From NCBI RefSeq assembly GCF_017562075.2, contig NC_054084.1, forward strand, positions 11,952,745 to 12,016,744: a stretch of DNA of 64,000 nucleotides, given 5' to 3'. This stretch comes from Anopheles merus. Taxonomy: Eukaryota > Arthropoda > Insecta > Diptera > Culicidae. The notes under the pieces are model-generated. The model was not told the DNA's origin, ran no database searches, and saw only the letters and a list, made by a program, of their open reading frames with translations. Below are positions 52,701-61,732 of the stretch, piece after piece (position 1 is the stretch's first letter; the number at the start of each line of letters is the position of its first letter). A program made the position numbers and the translations under genes.

Positions 52701-55700
52701 CATTGCCCTATTGTCCAATCTTTTACGCATATGCTGACTAATGGCGAAAGCGGTGGTGCTCCGGGGTAAGCGTGATCGCGGGACTTGGGTGGTGATGTTT
52801 TTTGTTTTGTTTGATCGGTTGAGCTCACCTTTGTTGGCATTGCGACTAATACTCTTACTGCCACTGTCACTGGCCCCCTTCGGCCGGCTGAGCGCACCGG
52901 TCGCTTTGCCCGACTTGCGCTTCACCCGGACCTGGCCCCGGCCACCCCCGCCCGGCTGATGCTGGTCCCTGCCACCTCCGGCAGTACCGTCCTCGGCAAG
53001 CTCGACCGCTTCCAGGCCGTCCGCACTCGTTTGATCTGTTGGTGGTGGTGCGTGTGGGGGAAAGGTGGATGGACGGTATCGGTTGGTTGGTGGATTGATT
53101 TTTGCTTTGATTTTCACCATACACGGTACACACCCGTTGCCGCGTTTTTTTTTCGTTTTGTTTGATGAGCTTTTCTCTCATTTTCCCCTCACAACGCCCC
53201 GAAACGGATCTCCTCCCAAGCGGTGCTCTCTTGTTTCTCGACTCAACTTTCCGCTTCCGGCTGTGTGAAAGCTTCTTTTTTAATCCATCGTGCAGCTATC
53301 AAACTATCGCCACACATCGATCGCTTTGCATTGAGGATCAGCACACACGGGCCCGGTCGTTAGAAAGCCTTTGGAATGGATGTGTGTGTGTTTGTAGTGC
53401 TGTTTTTTTTCTCTCTGTTCTTCAAATCTGGGATTTTTTCCCTGTCAATCATCGCGATTTTTACTCCATCAAACACGGTTGCAATGTTTCGTGTCGAATT
53501 TTTATAACAAACAAAAAACGAATAACTATGTCAGATGCCATCTTCTAAGGATAAATTAACAATAAATATTACCATTCTATTGAAGGGCTTCAAATCGAAG
53601 CCATATTTAATTTGCCATCTTTGATGGATGCTACATTCAAACATTTCAAGCGATGTGCAATATTTGCCTAACTTTTCCAACATATAATGCACCCTTTTTA
53701 AAACTGAATCTCTTGATATTTATGCAAAACAAGATCGTGTTTTCATTTATTCCACGGTGCATTAAAGAGATCAGGTGGTGGAATCTATAATGAAAGTGCA
53801 TGTAGACCAGGTGATCTCATAGCATGTTTTAATGAACAAATTTGAACGTCACTTTTTGATATGACTGGTGAAAACTTTAGCTTAAGCAGGCTTTCTGTTA
53901 ACTTGACGAATACACAAAACACTCACAAAAACTCCATCCATAAGCAAAAGTGATAAAAATCAGCCTGCTAAATACATACAGCTTAGGATAAGCCCACCTG
54001 TATATTATACCCACTTTGATAGCTGCTCGAAAACTGCTATACAATGCAATCAGCTGACAGGCTGAAATTTCAGCCTACGATCTTAGAAGATAGAGGCATA
54101 ACTTCTATTCTGCATAATAGAAAAAGAATTAATCAAAAATGCAACTCGTCAAAGTAAATAGAAAAGTGGAAAGACATAATAATGGAGAGTGTTTAAATAC
54201 GGAATCATTATTCAATTGAATCAAAATATCATTAACAAAAACAATTAAATATAGTACCACTACAGCACTCTCCGCAAAATGGACAATCTAAATTTTGTCA
54301 AAATATCCTTTTGCAAATAAAACAAGTCATAAAATATGTTCACAAAGAGATAAGCATGAAGTAAAATATCATGTTAAATTTTTTGAATCATTTTTCAGAT
54401 TTTTTTATGTTGAAGTTGTCAACGACAAAACTTGTTAAGCAAGAAGTTTCTAACAAAAAAAAATAATAAACTGAAATCAGTCATAAAGTAGTAAAAATGC
54501 ATTTAAATTCATTAAAGACGCAGAGTAAATCATACATAAAAAGAACACATGTGCAACACCACAAAGGTGTAATCATTGAATGATGTCAACAATATCAAAA
54601 TAATAATTAACATAAAAATAAATATACCTTTCTGTTTGGTTTGTTAAGTAGTAATAGAGCATTTGAATAATTACAGTCGTTGGCACCTAATTTTGGTTGT
54701 GAGGCATCAATTTTTGACATTGCGCATCAATTTTTGACGGTACGAATCAATTTTTTTACTGTAACGCACCTATTTTTGTCTGCAAGTCATCAATTTTTGA
54801 CTCTTGTAGGAATCATGACCATTTTACAAGGTATTTAAAGCAGATTTTTAACAGTTGTTATTCTACATCTCCTAAAAATTACAAAAACTGTGTAAGTAAT
54901 TTGTTTCTTGAGCAAAAATGATTAAATTTTAGAAATTCTACAGCTTTTGTTTACATCTGAAATTAGAAGACGCCAATTTTTTTCACTCTATAAAAACTTT
55001 GCAAATTGAATTGAATTGCAAAACAATTGTTTTATTTTAAATTCTATCAATAAATTTTTTCAATATTTAACTAAATTTCAATCATTTCCGAACATACAGT
55101 TTCAGAAATTACATAAAATTTTGTACACAAAGCGATTGACTCACAGTCAAAAATTGATGCCTTCGAGGCAAAAATTGATGCGCGCTGTTAGAAATTGATG
55201 CATTAGAGGCAAAAATCGTGACATGCTGTCAAAAATTGGTGCCTTCGAGACAAAAATAGATGAGTTGAAGACAAAATTTAGCGGCAACGACTGTAAAAAA
55301 TGTTTAACATCTCAATAAAAATCTAAACAAAAGGAAATACATGATGAAGTTGATTTTAGATTATTGTTTCACTGAATCGCTGCTGAGTTATAATTATTGC
55401 ATTACTGGGCTCAATTTTTGAACTTTCATAGCAATGTTTGAACATGTTTGTAATTAAAATAATTCTGCCGCACAATTCAATGCTGAAACTCTGAGCTAAC
55501 TTTTTTCGAACAAAAGATTAATGGTTGAGACGTTTTAGATGAAGTGATCAAATCGTTTACTCCATACACAAACAATCTAAAGGCTTAAAGGAGTACATGT
55601 AAATACAAAAATGTGGAGCAAAAACAGGCTAAATCTTCGTCTGAACGTGATAATTGAACTAGAAATGGATATCAGGACAAAAGGTGTATTCTTTATGAAT

Positions 55701-57137
55701 ACATCTCAAACATTAAAAAAACACTAAATTCAAAGATGTTTGAATGGATATATTCAATGTAACACATCAAGGACACACACAGAGCATAACAGACACACCG
55801 ATTCCATTTCCATGGCTTTCCAACGCCCGAATAATTATCCCACCATGTGTACGATTAGCCGAAGCTGCTGGAACTTGTTGAACAGAAGTCAAACAAACCG
55901 ATTCGATTGGAATCCGTTCAATCCTTGTCAGCAAAACCACCGGTCTGGCCAAATTGTGTATCAACAAACCCGCATCCACATCCACTGTGTTTGCGCCGTC
56001 TGCCGCTACGATCTACCGAAATTTCGCAAGAAAGATTTTTAACGAAGCCCTCCCACCACGTCGCACGTATCGTTTCGCAGTATCACCGGCAAGGATTGAT
56101 CGACTCCGTGGGTAAACCAGTAGCACTAAACTGCCTCCTACTGGCGAAAGCGTCGAATGCGCGACTATCACAAGTCACTTCTTGATGCAGACTTGCCGAA
56201 CTTGCTGCTCCGCATCCCAGACTGTAATGGAGCGGTCGTTACGAGCGCCGGCTACGTGCCTCGAGAGTCGACGAAAAAAACTTCGTTTGGAAAAGTTCTG
56301 GTTACCACTTTTCTTTCACTCCCCGCTCCTCGCTCGCTTCATTCATCCCAAATTTACCCCGCGCTGACTTACCTTGCTTATGATGTCGGGCGATGCTCTT
56401 GCTGCCACCGTCACCACCGCTGCCCGCCTTGGCACGGCTCAGCGCGCCCGTCGTCTTGCCCGATTTGCGCTTCACCCGCCGGCGGATGATGCTCCCATTG
56501 TCGCCCATCTCGACGATGATCTCTTCGCCCTCGATCTCGTTCTTGTCCAGATACTGCCCCGCGTCCGGTCCGTTCTCGGCCTCCCGCTCGTCCACCTCGT
56601 CCGCGTCCGGCGCACCGCTGTTGAGGAACAGATTATCGTACACGCTGTGGTCGCTGTCGTTCTCGTTGAAGATGTTATTGATCACGATGGCCGGCGACAG
56701 CTCCTCCAGGTTGAGCAGGTGGTCGTGCGGTCCCGACGATGACCGACGGCGCCGACGGTGGTGATGGTGGTGGTTGTGCTGCCGCTGACTCGGCACCGTC
56801 GCGCGCTTGGAACGGGCGGGAAACGAGGCGGCCGCCAAGGATTCGCGCACCTCCGCATTTTGGATGCCCAGCTCCCACCAGAAGGACGTGTCGTGCGAGC
56901 CGCCGCCGTGCAGGGAGGAGGAGGAGGACCCACTCTGGCCACCGGGCTCGGCATGGCTGCGCAGTGCGTTCGTACCCGACTTGCCCGCCTCGACCAGCTC
57001 AAAGTCGGCGGTGGTGAAATCTTGCGGCAGATAGATCTGCGTCGTCTCGAACGTGACGAACGGCGGCTCGGTGGTAGCGTACTGTTTGCGGGGTCGGGAA
57101 ATTTTTAAATCCGGCGGTGGGCAACCGGTCGACGTTT
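40459..57137 (-). CDS. hikaru genki (hig) synaptic-cleft protein, 5' end not in window
   Basis: Ten exons read leftward in continuous frame: 57137-56373, 53035-52829, 47520-47180, 47104-46942, 46847-46674, 46567-46433, 46314-46171, 44134-43925, 42908-42714, 40673-40459 (TAA). They give about 849 codons if both N-terminal exons are used. The order is: an acidic and basic N-terminal region, a cysteine-containing segment and a CCP-like module, one immunoglobulin domain split over two exons, then four Sushi/CCP modules. This is the layout of Drosophila Hig, a secreted protein of the synaptic cleft at cholinergic synapses that affects acetylcholine-receptor organisation and locomotion. N-glycosylation sites include NVS, NYS, NAT, NTS and NWS. 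Most CCP borders are phase 1, so modules can be skipped without a frameshift. No signal-peptide exon was found up to 64000; it is probably further right. Confidence 0.88.
40674..42713 (-). other. hig intron between the last two CCP exons
   Basis: No coding sequence is seen. It holds a GA microsatellite (40712-40751), a short inverted-repeat element (42028-42314) and a stretch at 41742-41900 that looks like a dispersed repeat. Confidence 0.7.
42028..42314. mobile_element. Inverted-repeat element with TTCAAGTTTGCTA ends
   Basis: Left end TTCAAGTTTGCTACTAGATG and right end ATAGCAAACTTGAA are inverse, and each carries ATGGCGC/GCGCCAT just inside. It is about 287 bp, in the last hig intron, with no coding capacity. 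Target duplication was not resolved. Confidence 0.55.
42714..42908 (-). CDS. hig exon I: CCP module
   Basis: The exon encodes one complete module: IQCPQPLVPINGRIDG, the VTFSCTEGHLLVG core, IVCTETGFWSHPPPFC. It is phase 1 at both ends and 195 nt long, so it can be skipped in frame. Confidence 0.87.
43925..46314 (-). CDS. hig exons G and H: two CCP (Sushi) modules
   Basis: Exon G (46314-46171) encodes SQCAALTEPNPP, the YRCPLGYMLQG core and ATCLAS. It splices in phase 1 to exon H (44134-43925), which completes the module with GNWSSPTPTC and adds a full CCP: IQCPPLFLED, FRCAWGYRLSG, LECEPNGHWSG and IPRC. The 2-kb intron between them carries two paired copies of the 19-bp repeated motif. Confidence 0.87.
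44590..44681 (+). repeat. Second pair of the 19-bp motif, in a hig intron
   Basis: Copies at 44590-44608 (GCGCCTGAATGTATGCAAT) and 44663-44681 (GCGCCTCAAGGTATGCAAA) lie 73 bp apart in the same orientation. CTACTACC lies between them, as in the next pair. Confidence 0.65.
45396..45490 (+). repeat. Third pair of the 19-bp motif, in a hig intron
   Basis: Copies at 45396-45414 (GCGCCTGAATGTATGCAAT) and 45472-45490 (GCGCCTAAATGTATGCAAT) lie 76 bp apart and also enclose CTACTACC. The two pairs are 0.8 kb apart in the same intron. Confidence 0.65.
46433..46847 (-). CDS. hig exons E and F: immunoglobulin domain
   Basis: Exon E (46847-46674) encodes DDSPPSIRIKVG, the first Ig cysteine in TIHLDCMYPRR and the core Trp in WTWTGWFRQYLTG. 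Exon F (46567-46433) supplies RLTIKDIQNQDSGTYTCAS with the DxGxYxC signature of the F strand. A second in-frame acceptor lies 9 nt inside exon F, so its start is uncertain by three residues. Confidence 0.88.
46942..47520 (-). CDS. hig exons C and D: cysteine-rich segment and first CCP-like module
   Basis: Exon C (47520-47180) starts with acidic YDEDGSYVPPLPDSAENP and continues with HRLCKIQCIRGHWVGPLC. It ends in phase 0 after NVSV. A 75-nt intron separates exon D (47104-46942), which carries ARCRDLG and KVLCSNGLWAPKMPSC, the second half of a CCP module. The intron is a multiple of three and has no stop in frame, so its retention would leave an open frame. Confidence 0.85.
49575..49593 (+). 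repeat. Single copy of the 19-bp motif
   Basis: TCGCCCGAAGGTATGCAAT differs at three positions from the copy at 44663 and has the same orientation. No partner copy was found nearby. Confidence 0.5.
51215..51497 (+). mobile_element. 5'-truncated LINE copy with target-site duplication
   Basis: The insert is bounded by the direct repeat AGTTCGTGCTG (51204-51214 and 51498-51508), a clean 11-bp target duplication. It encodes the intact C-terminus of a non-LTR polyprotein (RIKLARLRWAGHVVRM, RRGRPKLRW, to KTAKRL and a TAG stop at 51474-51476). It ends in a TAAG tail (51483-51497). It is inserted opposite to hig transcription and belongs to the same family as 27110-27853. Confidence 0.88.
52829..53035 (-). 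CDS. hig N-terminal exon B, shorter paralogue of the end of exon A (207 nt)
   Basis: Acceptor CAACAG and donor AAAG/GTGAGC frame an exon of 69 codons, phase 1 at both ends like exon A. It encodes DQTSADGLEAVELAEDG, a Gly-rich segment, VRVKRKSGKATGALSR, and GSKSISRNANKG. The second half aligns with exon A, including the RVKR site (52928-52917). Either exon, or both in series, would keep the frame into the next exon at 47520. Alternative use is inference. Confidence 0.72.
53036..56372 (-). other. hig intron between exons A and B
   Basis: AT-rich, with no supported exon. It contains the 620-bp inverted-repeat element at 54674-55293. Confidence 0.65.
54674..55293. mobile_element. MITE with opposed arrays of a TCAATTTTTGAC subterminal motif
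   Basis: The ends CAGTCGTTGGCACC and GGCAACGACTG are inverse and flanked by TA on both sides. Inside the left end, ATCAATTTTTGAC-type units repeat about every 18-20 bp (near 54708, 54726, 54746, 54789). Inside the right end the same motif repeats inverted (near 55145, 55169, 55190, 55228, 55250). It has no transposase. The arrangement resembles the multiple transposase-binding sites of some DNA transposons. Confidence 0.8.
56373..57137 (-). CDS. hig N-terminal exon A (765 nt)
   Basis: The exon is phase 1 at both ends (acceptor CTTCCAG, donor AAG then GTAAGT). It encodes 255 residues: a start ETSTGCPPPDLK, a His-rich run (around 56745-56775), an acidic stretch (DADEVDEREAENG), then the basic IIRRRVKRKSGKTTGALSR and GGSKSIARHHKQG. 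RVKR (56478-56467) fits the furin-type consensus RxK/RR. The last 40 or so residues are paralogous to exon B. Long minus and plus overlapping frames here are shadows of this exon. Confidence 0.82.
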
Positions 57138-60042
57138 CTGGAAGAGATGGGAAATGAAGCAAAAGGGTTTGTTACTGATGGGTGTAATAAGTTATTTTTG
57201 TAAATTGATATTCGATTTTCAGTTGGTAGTTTTCATTATACAAAAAGCAGAGACAACTTAGTTGCTTTACTACAAACATAAGCTTTTCTTACATCATTAT
57301 CAACTAAAGTAAATTGGAAATAGACAAAAAAGTATTGCTTAAGATTACCATGTTGTGTAGAGTAACCAGTTCCCTTACACACTTACAGCATCTGAGCAGT
57401 GCTTTTTCGTCAATACTGGAGAATTTGTTTCACAGGTGCTTCGCCTATTATCACAACATTTCAAGTGAAATATTGTTGTTTTAATGATATTTTTAAAACA
57501 GAGCTTTAGACACCAAATGAAAGAATATTTTATATATCCCCTAAATAACACAGCATAGATATTGACATTTTTATACTTTAACAAACGCAATTTAACAATG
57601 CTCCTAAGCAAAAGTTACAAATTACTGGCCAAATAAATAACATATATAAAGTATAAAGCCTATCAAAACAATAAATTAGACAAGCAGAGAAATAAATAGA
57701 GATACAACAGACAGAAAAACTAAACCGCTAACTAGAACAATATCTTAACTGATTTCCAAGCAGGTTCAAAATCATGTTTAGGTCAACTTGATTACTGAAA
57801 GCGCTATAAACGGAGGTCATTTGAATAATCGGATCATTTGCACAAAATCTTTCTATGTATCCCTCTATATTCCCTCTATAAACGCTAATAATTTAAGAAT
57901 ATTCAGGATTACTACCAAGCTAACCAGATGATTTTTATTTTTCATTTTCAAACGTTGAATAAATGGGCCTTCTGTGTGCTATTATTTACTTTTGAATACT
58001 ATTTTCTTCTACAAGTTTAGCCCATTGGTTATTCTCGCGTTCTGTTTTGGTTGCTTTGTTAATTTTGTGAGTTTGGTTCTGATTTATTTAATTCTTCTTT
58101 ATTATTTTGCATCTTTACACCTGACTTTAGCCAAGGGCGATTCTAAAAAGCAATAATTTGCACTCGGCTTGCATGTTAAGTCTTTAACAAAATTCAAAAT
58201 ATTACTTCATGGATTTCGTCACACCCAAACACTCAATCTCCATTGGAGAAAAATAATCAGAAAAAGTATATGTTCATGTTCAATTGAAGTATGCAAGACG
58301 TTAAACCAAAGCAAATAATTACATTTATCACACCAGCACATTGCATGTGTGCAATTAATCCATCAATTTTAAATTAATTATTTAATTAATGCGCCCCAAA
58401 GTATGGTTGATTTATGCACATGCTATGCACCAATTGCATAGAAATTTAATGCACGCTTACATTGCTCTAACACTTTAAACTGCGGAAATGTAATCCTTTT
58501 CATCTCCTGAACCTGGTGATGGTATCGTAACATCCTGCCACTGTGATAATTGATCAAAAATAATTGAAAAAAACCCCATGGTCGACACCGATTGCGATCG
58601 ATTGCTGCTCGAGTTTAATCTTATTACAAACGATAATAGCGTTTTATTGCGATCACACACGAAAGTGACCCCGAGAAAAAAGGCTCCGTAATGAGTGGTT
58701 TGAAATTGGAACTAAAGTTGTACCGCTAGCTGCAAATTTGGCCAATAAATCAAGCACCAAATTTAATGCGAAGCAAACCAAGCGAAGGAATAAAAACATG
58801 CAGGACATTTGAATATAATTGCTCGACAGGATGTAGGTTGCCGGTACGAGCCTGCATGGGACGGGTTCGGGTTTCGATCATTAATCGTAATGGGCGAAAA
58901 ACCACAGCATTTTACAAACCAACAATTTCAATTACTTCGATGACGTTAAGCCCTCGAAGGGTGGGGCGGATGGTTTCGAATTTGTGCGTTTAATAGCGCA
59001 CGGAGATCAATTAAAACTATTTTCTGCGAAAATGTTCGCAGCTCTGTCCCTTTCCCAACCCTGCGTTTTTGTGCAAATACCACGCATTTACTGTACCACT
59101 GGTGCAATTCTAGTGACGCAAACTTACATCAAAGCCCAATTGAATCGGTTCGTTCTGTTACAATGCCTTCCTCCTCGGTCCGTGTGATTGCAACGTACAG
59201 GAACAGCGGGGGGCCATTTTTCGAAAGCTTGTGCAATTAAACCGAAGTCATACACTTCCATAAATTGAGCTCTATAATGATTTAAAAGCCGAGACCGAAA
59301 GCGCGAGACAAATGGGTTAGTTGGTGAGGGAAAATTAAGCCCAAATTATACGATACCCATCGGCACACTCATTTAGCCCACTTTACTCGGGCGCTGTTGG
59401 TCATTAAACTCGACCACCGGACATTCGGTGGTCACTGTTTTTAAGTGCAGCGAACCATTCGCACTAACGTGCTAGGCGTGATAGTTATAGCAGATCGATC
59501 ATAACGTCCATTGCACCGAACTGGGTTAGGGTGCTGCTCTGGCCAGTGTGCAAACGATGCGGCACTATTTACACTCAAATCACACATACACACACACATA
59601 CGCAAGTACAAGTCAGCCTAAAACACATGCTATCTCGCTAGTGATTGGTGGGTTGAAATGTTTAACGGAACCTTTCCGCTGGTCAATTTCGCAGCGGCTC
59701 GCGTACGCAAACATACCGGGCCAATCTTCTAACGGTACGCGATGCGTTTCGCGAAATTCTAAAACCTCCCTTCTGTTTTTTTTATTCCTTTGAGATCGGC
59801 AGCATTATTATCCGCTGGTGAATTCATTGTTTCACAGCACGCTTGCCAAACAGTGTGGCGCAAAAGATTGGTGCGCTCGTTTGTGTGCAGTGATATTGCG
59901 TTAGGTTGGCGGAAAAGTGCTGCTAGTCGAGAGCAATGTATGGTAAAGGATTTCAATAATTTGTACCTACGGAATATTGAATATGAAATAAAAAAAAATT
60001 TCCTCGGTCTTCAAACCATCAACTCATGTGCATGAATTCATA
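57138..60042. other. Upstream hig intron or flank, no gene seen
   Basis: This is AT-rich DNA right of hig exon A. A hydrophobic signal-peptide exon with a phase 1 donor was looked for on the minus strand and not found. It is presumed to be intron leading to a first hig exon further right. Confidence 0.45.
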
Positions 60043-61732
60043 CAGTGGCCGGCAAAATAAAGTGACCACTACTTACAATTTTACACTTTTTACATTTTTT
60101 ACGTGAAAAAGGAAGTTATTGCACTGCTTTATATTTTGAAACATTGTTCATGATATGCTTAAGAATGCGCAGTACCATAGCATGACAAAAATGAGAAGTT
60201 TGCTTCAAGAAAAAATATTTTTTCCAAAATTGATCAAAATCACTGTGCCAAAATAAAGTGCCCACTTTATTCATTCTACAGAAAATATTTTTCTGAACAA
60301 ATATAACAGCAAACTTATAATTTATATGCGTTCCTCTCGCATTCTTTATATGTTTGAGGATCTTTGCCATAATTTATTATGTTTTTATCTGCACATATTT
60401 GGCATTGGTTCTTTCTAAGAGTATTTCAGAGCTTTAACACATTTTGTTTTTCTTAATCACGTCATTTTCACTACATTTGCATTAAAATTTGCACACTAAA
60501 TGTCGATTGAATTAAAATTAAGACTAACTAAGAGCCATTAAAATTTTTTTATTTGATTGGATTGAAAAAATAAAATAAAAAATTCTTCGTGTATAACTTG
60601 AGTCGTCTTCCTGTTGTAACATCATTTTATTTACTAACTCCGTATTTTTCACAGAAAACAGATAAATTCACACCGGATGCTTGTATAGGTATTAGCTTTC
60701 ATTATGCTGTCGATTCAAACCATGCTCCCCACTTCTCGTATAGAAATCCCCTCCCTGGTCATCACATTGCACTCTTCATACATATTGGTTTGTTGGATCG
60801 CGTCTAGATATTTTTGAACATCAGTTCTAATTTGGACTCATCTGTCCAAATATCAGTTTTTCAACTATCTAACGATATATCTGCATGTTCTTGATCATAT
60901 TGAAGCCAATTGGCTTTGTTAGTCTTGCTGTAGCTCGGGCGAGGAACTTGAAGGACGCTACATCTAACGGGCAGTAAATTACGAAAATTGCAATGTGATA
61001 GCTAGGGGGTGTTTCTCTTTAGGAGTAGCAGGAAAACTGGTGTGAATCGAAAGTACAACTATGACTGATACCTTTTTTAACATTCTTCATCACTACTTTG
61101 GGATATTTCTTTTTAAAAAATGGGGTTTGAAAACATGTTCCTACAGGCTAACATCTCAACACACACAATCAATACAAAAATCATTTCTCAACTAGTATCG
61201 TATAAAACACCTTGCATGTCCTCCATGAAGTCTAAATCTTTGTTCCATCGAGAATTTGTGGCAGATTCTATATGCGAAGGTGGATAAAACTGGTGTCAAA
61301 AACAAATAAATTTAAATTTAAAGCTCTTGATAACGCTTGAGAAGAACCAGATGCCAAAACTAGATGCAGAACTAGATAAACCTTTAAAAATTAGAAAAAA
61401 AAATACGCCAACGATCTTCGAACATGTAAAGAATGCGAGAGGAACGCATATAAATTATAAGTTTGCTGTTATATTTGTTCAGAAAAATATTTTCTGTAGA
61501 ATGAATAAAGTGGGCACTTTATTTTGGCACAGTGATTTTGATCAATTTTGGAAAAAAATATTTTTCTTGAAGCAAACTTCTCATTTTTGTCATGCTATGG
61601 TACTGCGCATTCTTAAGCATATCACGAACAATGTTTCAAAAAATAAAGCAGTTCAATAACTTCATTTTTCACGGAAAAAATATAAAAAATGTAAAATTGT
61701 AAATAGTGGCCACTTTATTTTGCCGGCCACTG
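60043..61732 (-). mobile_element. Tc1-like transposon with long IR/DR ends and a dead transposase
   Basis: The element is flanked by TA (60041-60042 and 61733-61734). The inverted ends are about 310 bp long. Each carries the motif GGCAAAATAAAGTGACCAC or a variant twice: outer copies at 60051-60068 and 61706-61723, inner copies at about 60247-60265 and 61511-61528. This is the IR/DR layout of some Tc1 elements. Between them, on the minus strand (about 60960-60600), broken frames give Tc1 transposase remnants such as WTDESKLE. Stops and frameshifts make it non-functional. Two apparent ORFs (60116-60370 minus, 61327-61659 plus) are simply the same terminal repeat read in opposite directions. Confidence 0.85.

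Larger units (their letters stand above)
47521..52828 (-). other. hig intron between exons B and C
   Basis: There is no supported exon. The region 49660-50520 is GC-richer, with CA/GT runs, but its open frames show no domains. A single copy of the 19-bp motif lies at 49575-49593 and a truncated LINE at 51215-51497. Confidence 0.65.

Noticed and set aside
56374..57108. Several plus-strand frames of 75-123 codons opposite hig exon A
   Set aside because: They are antisense shadows of a GC-rich coding exon, with Arg/Pro-rich translation and no domains.
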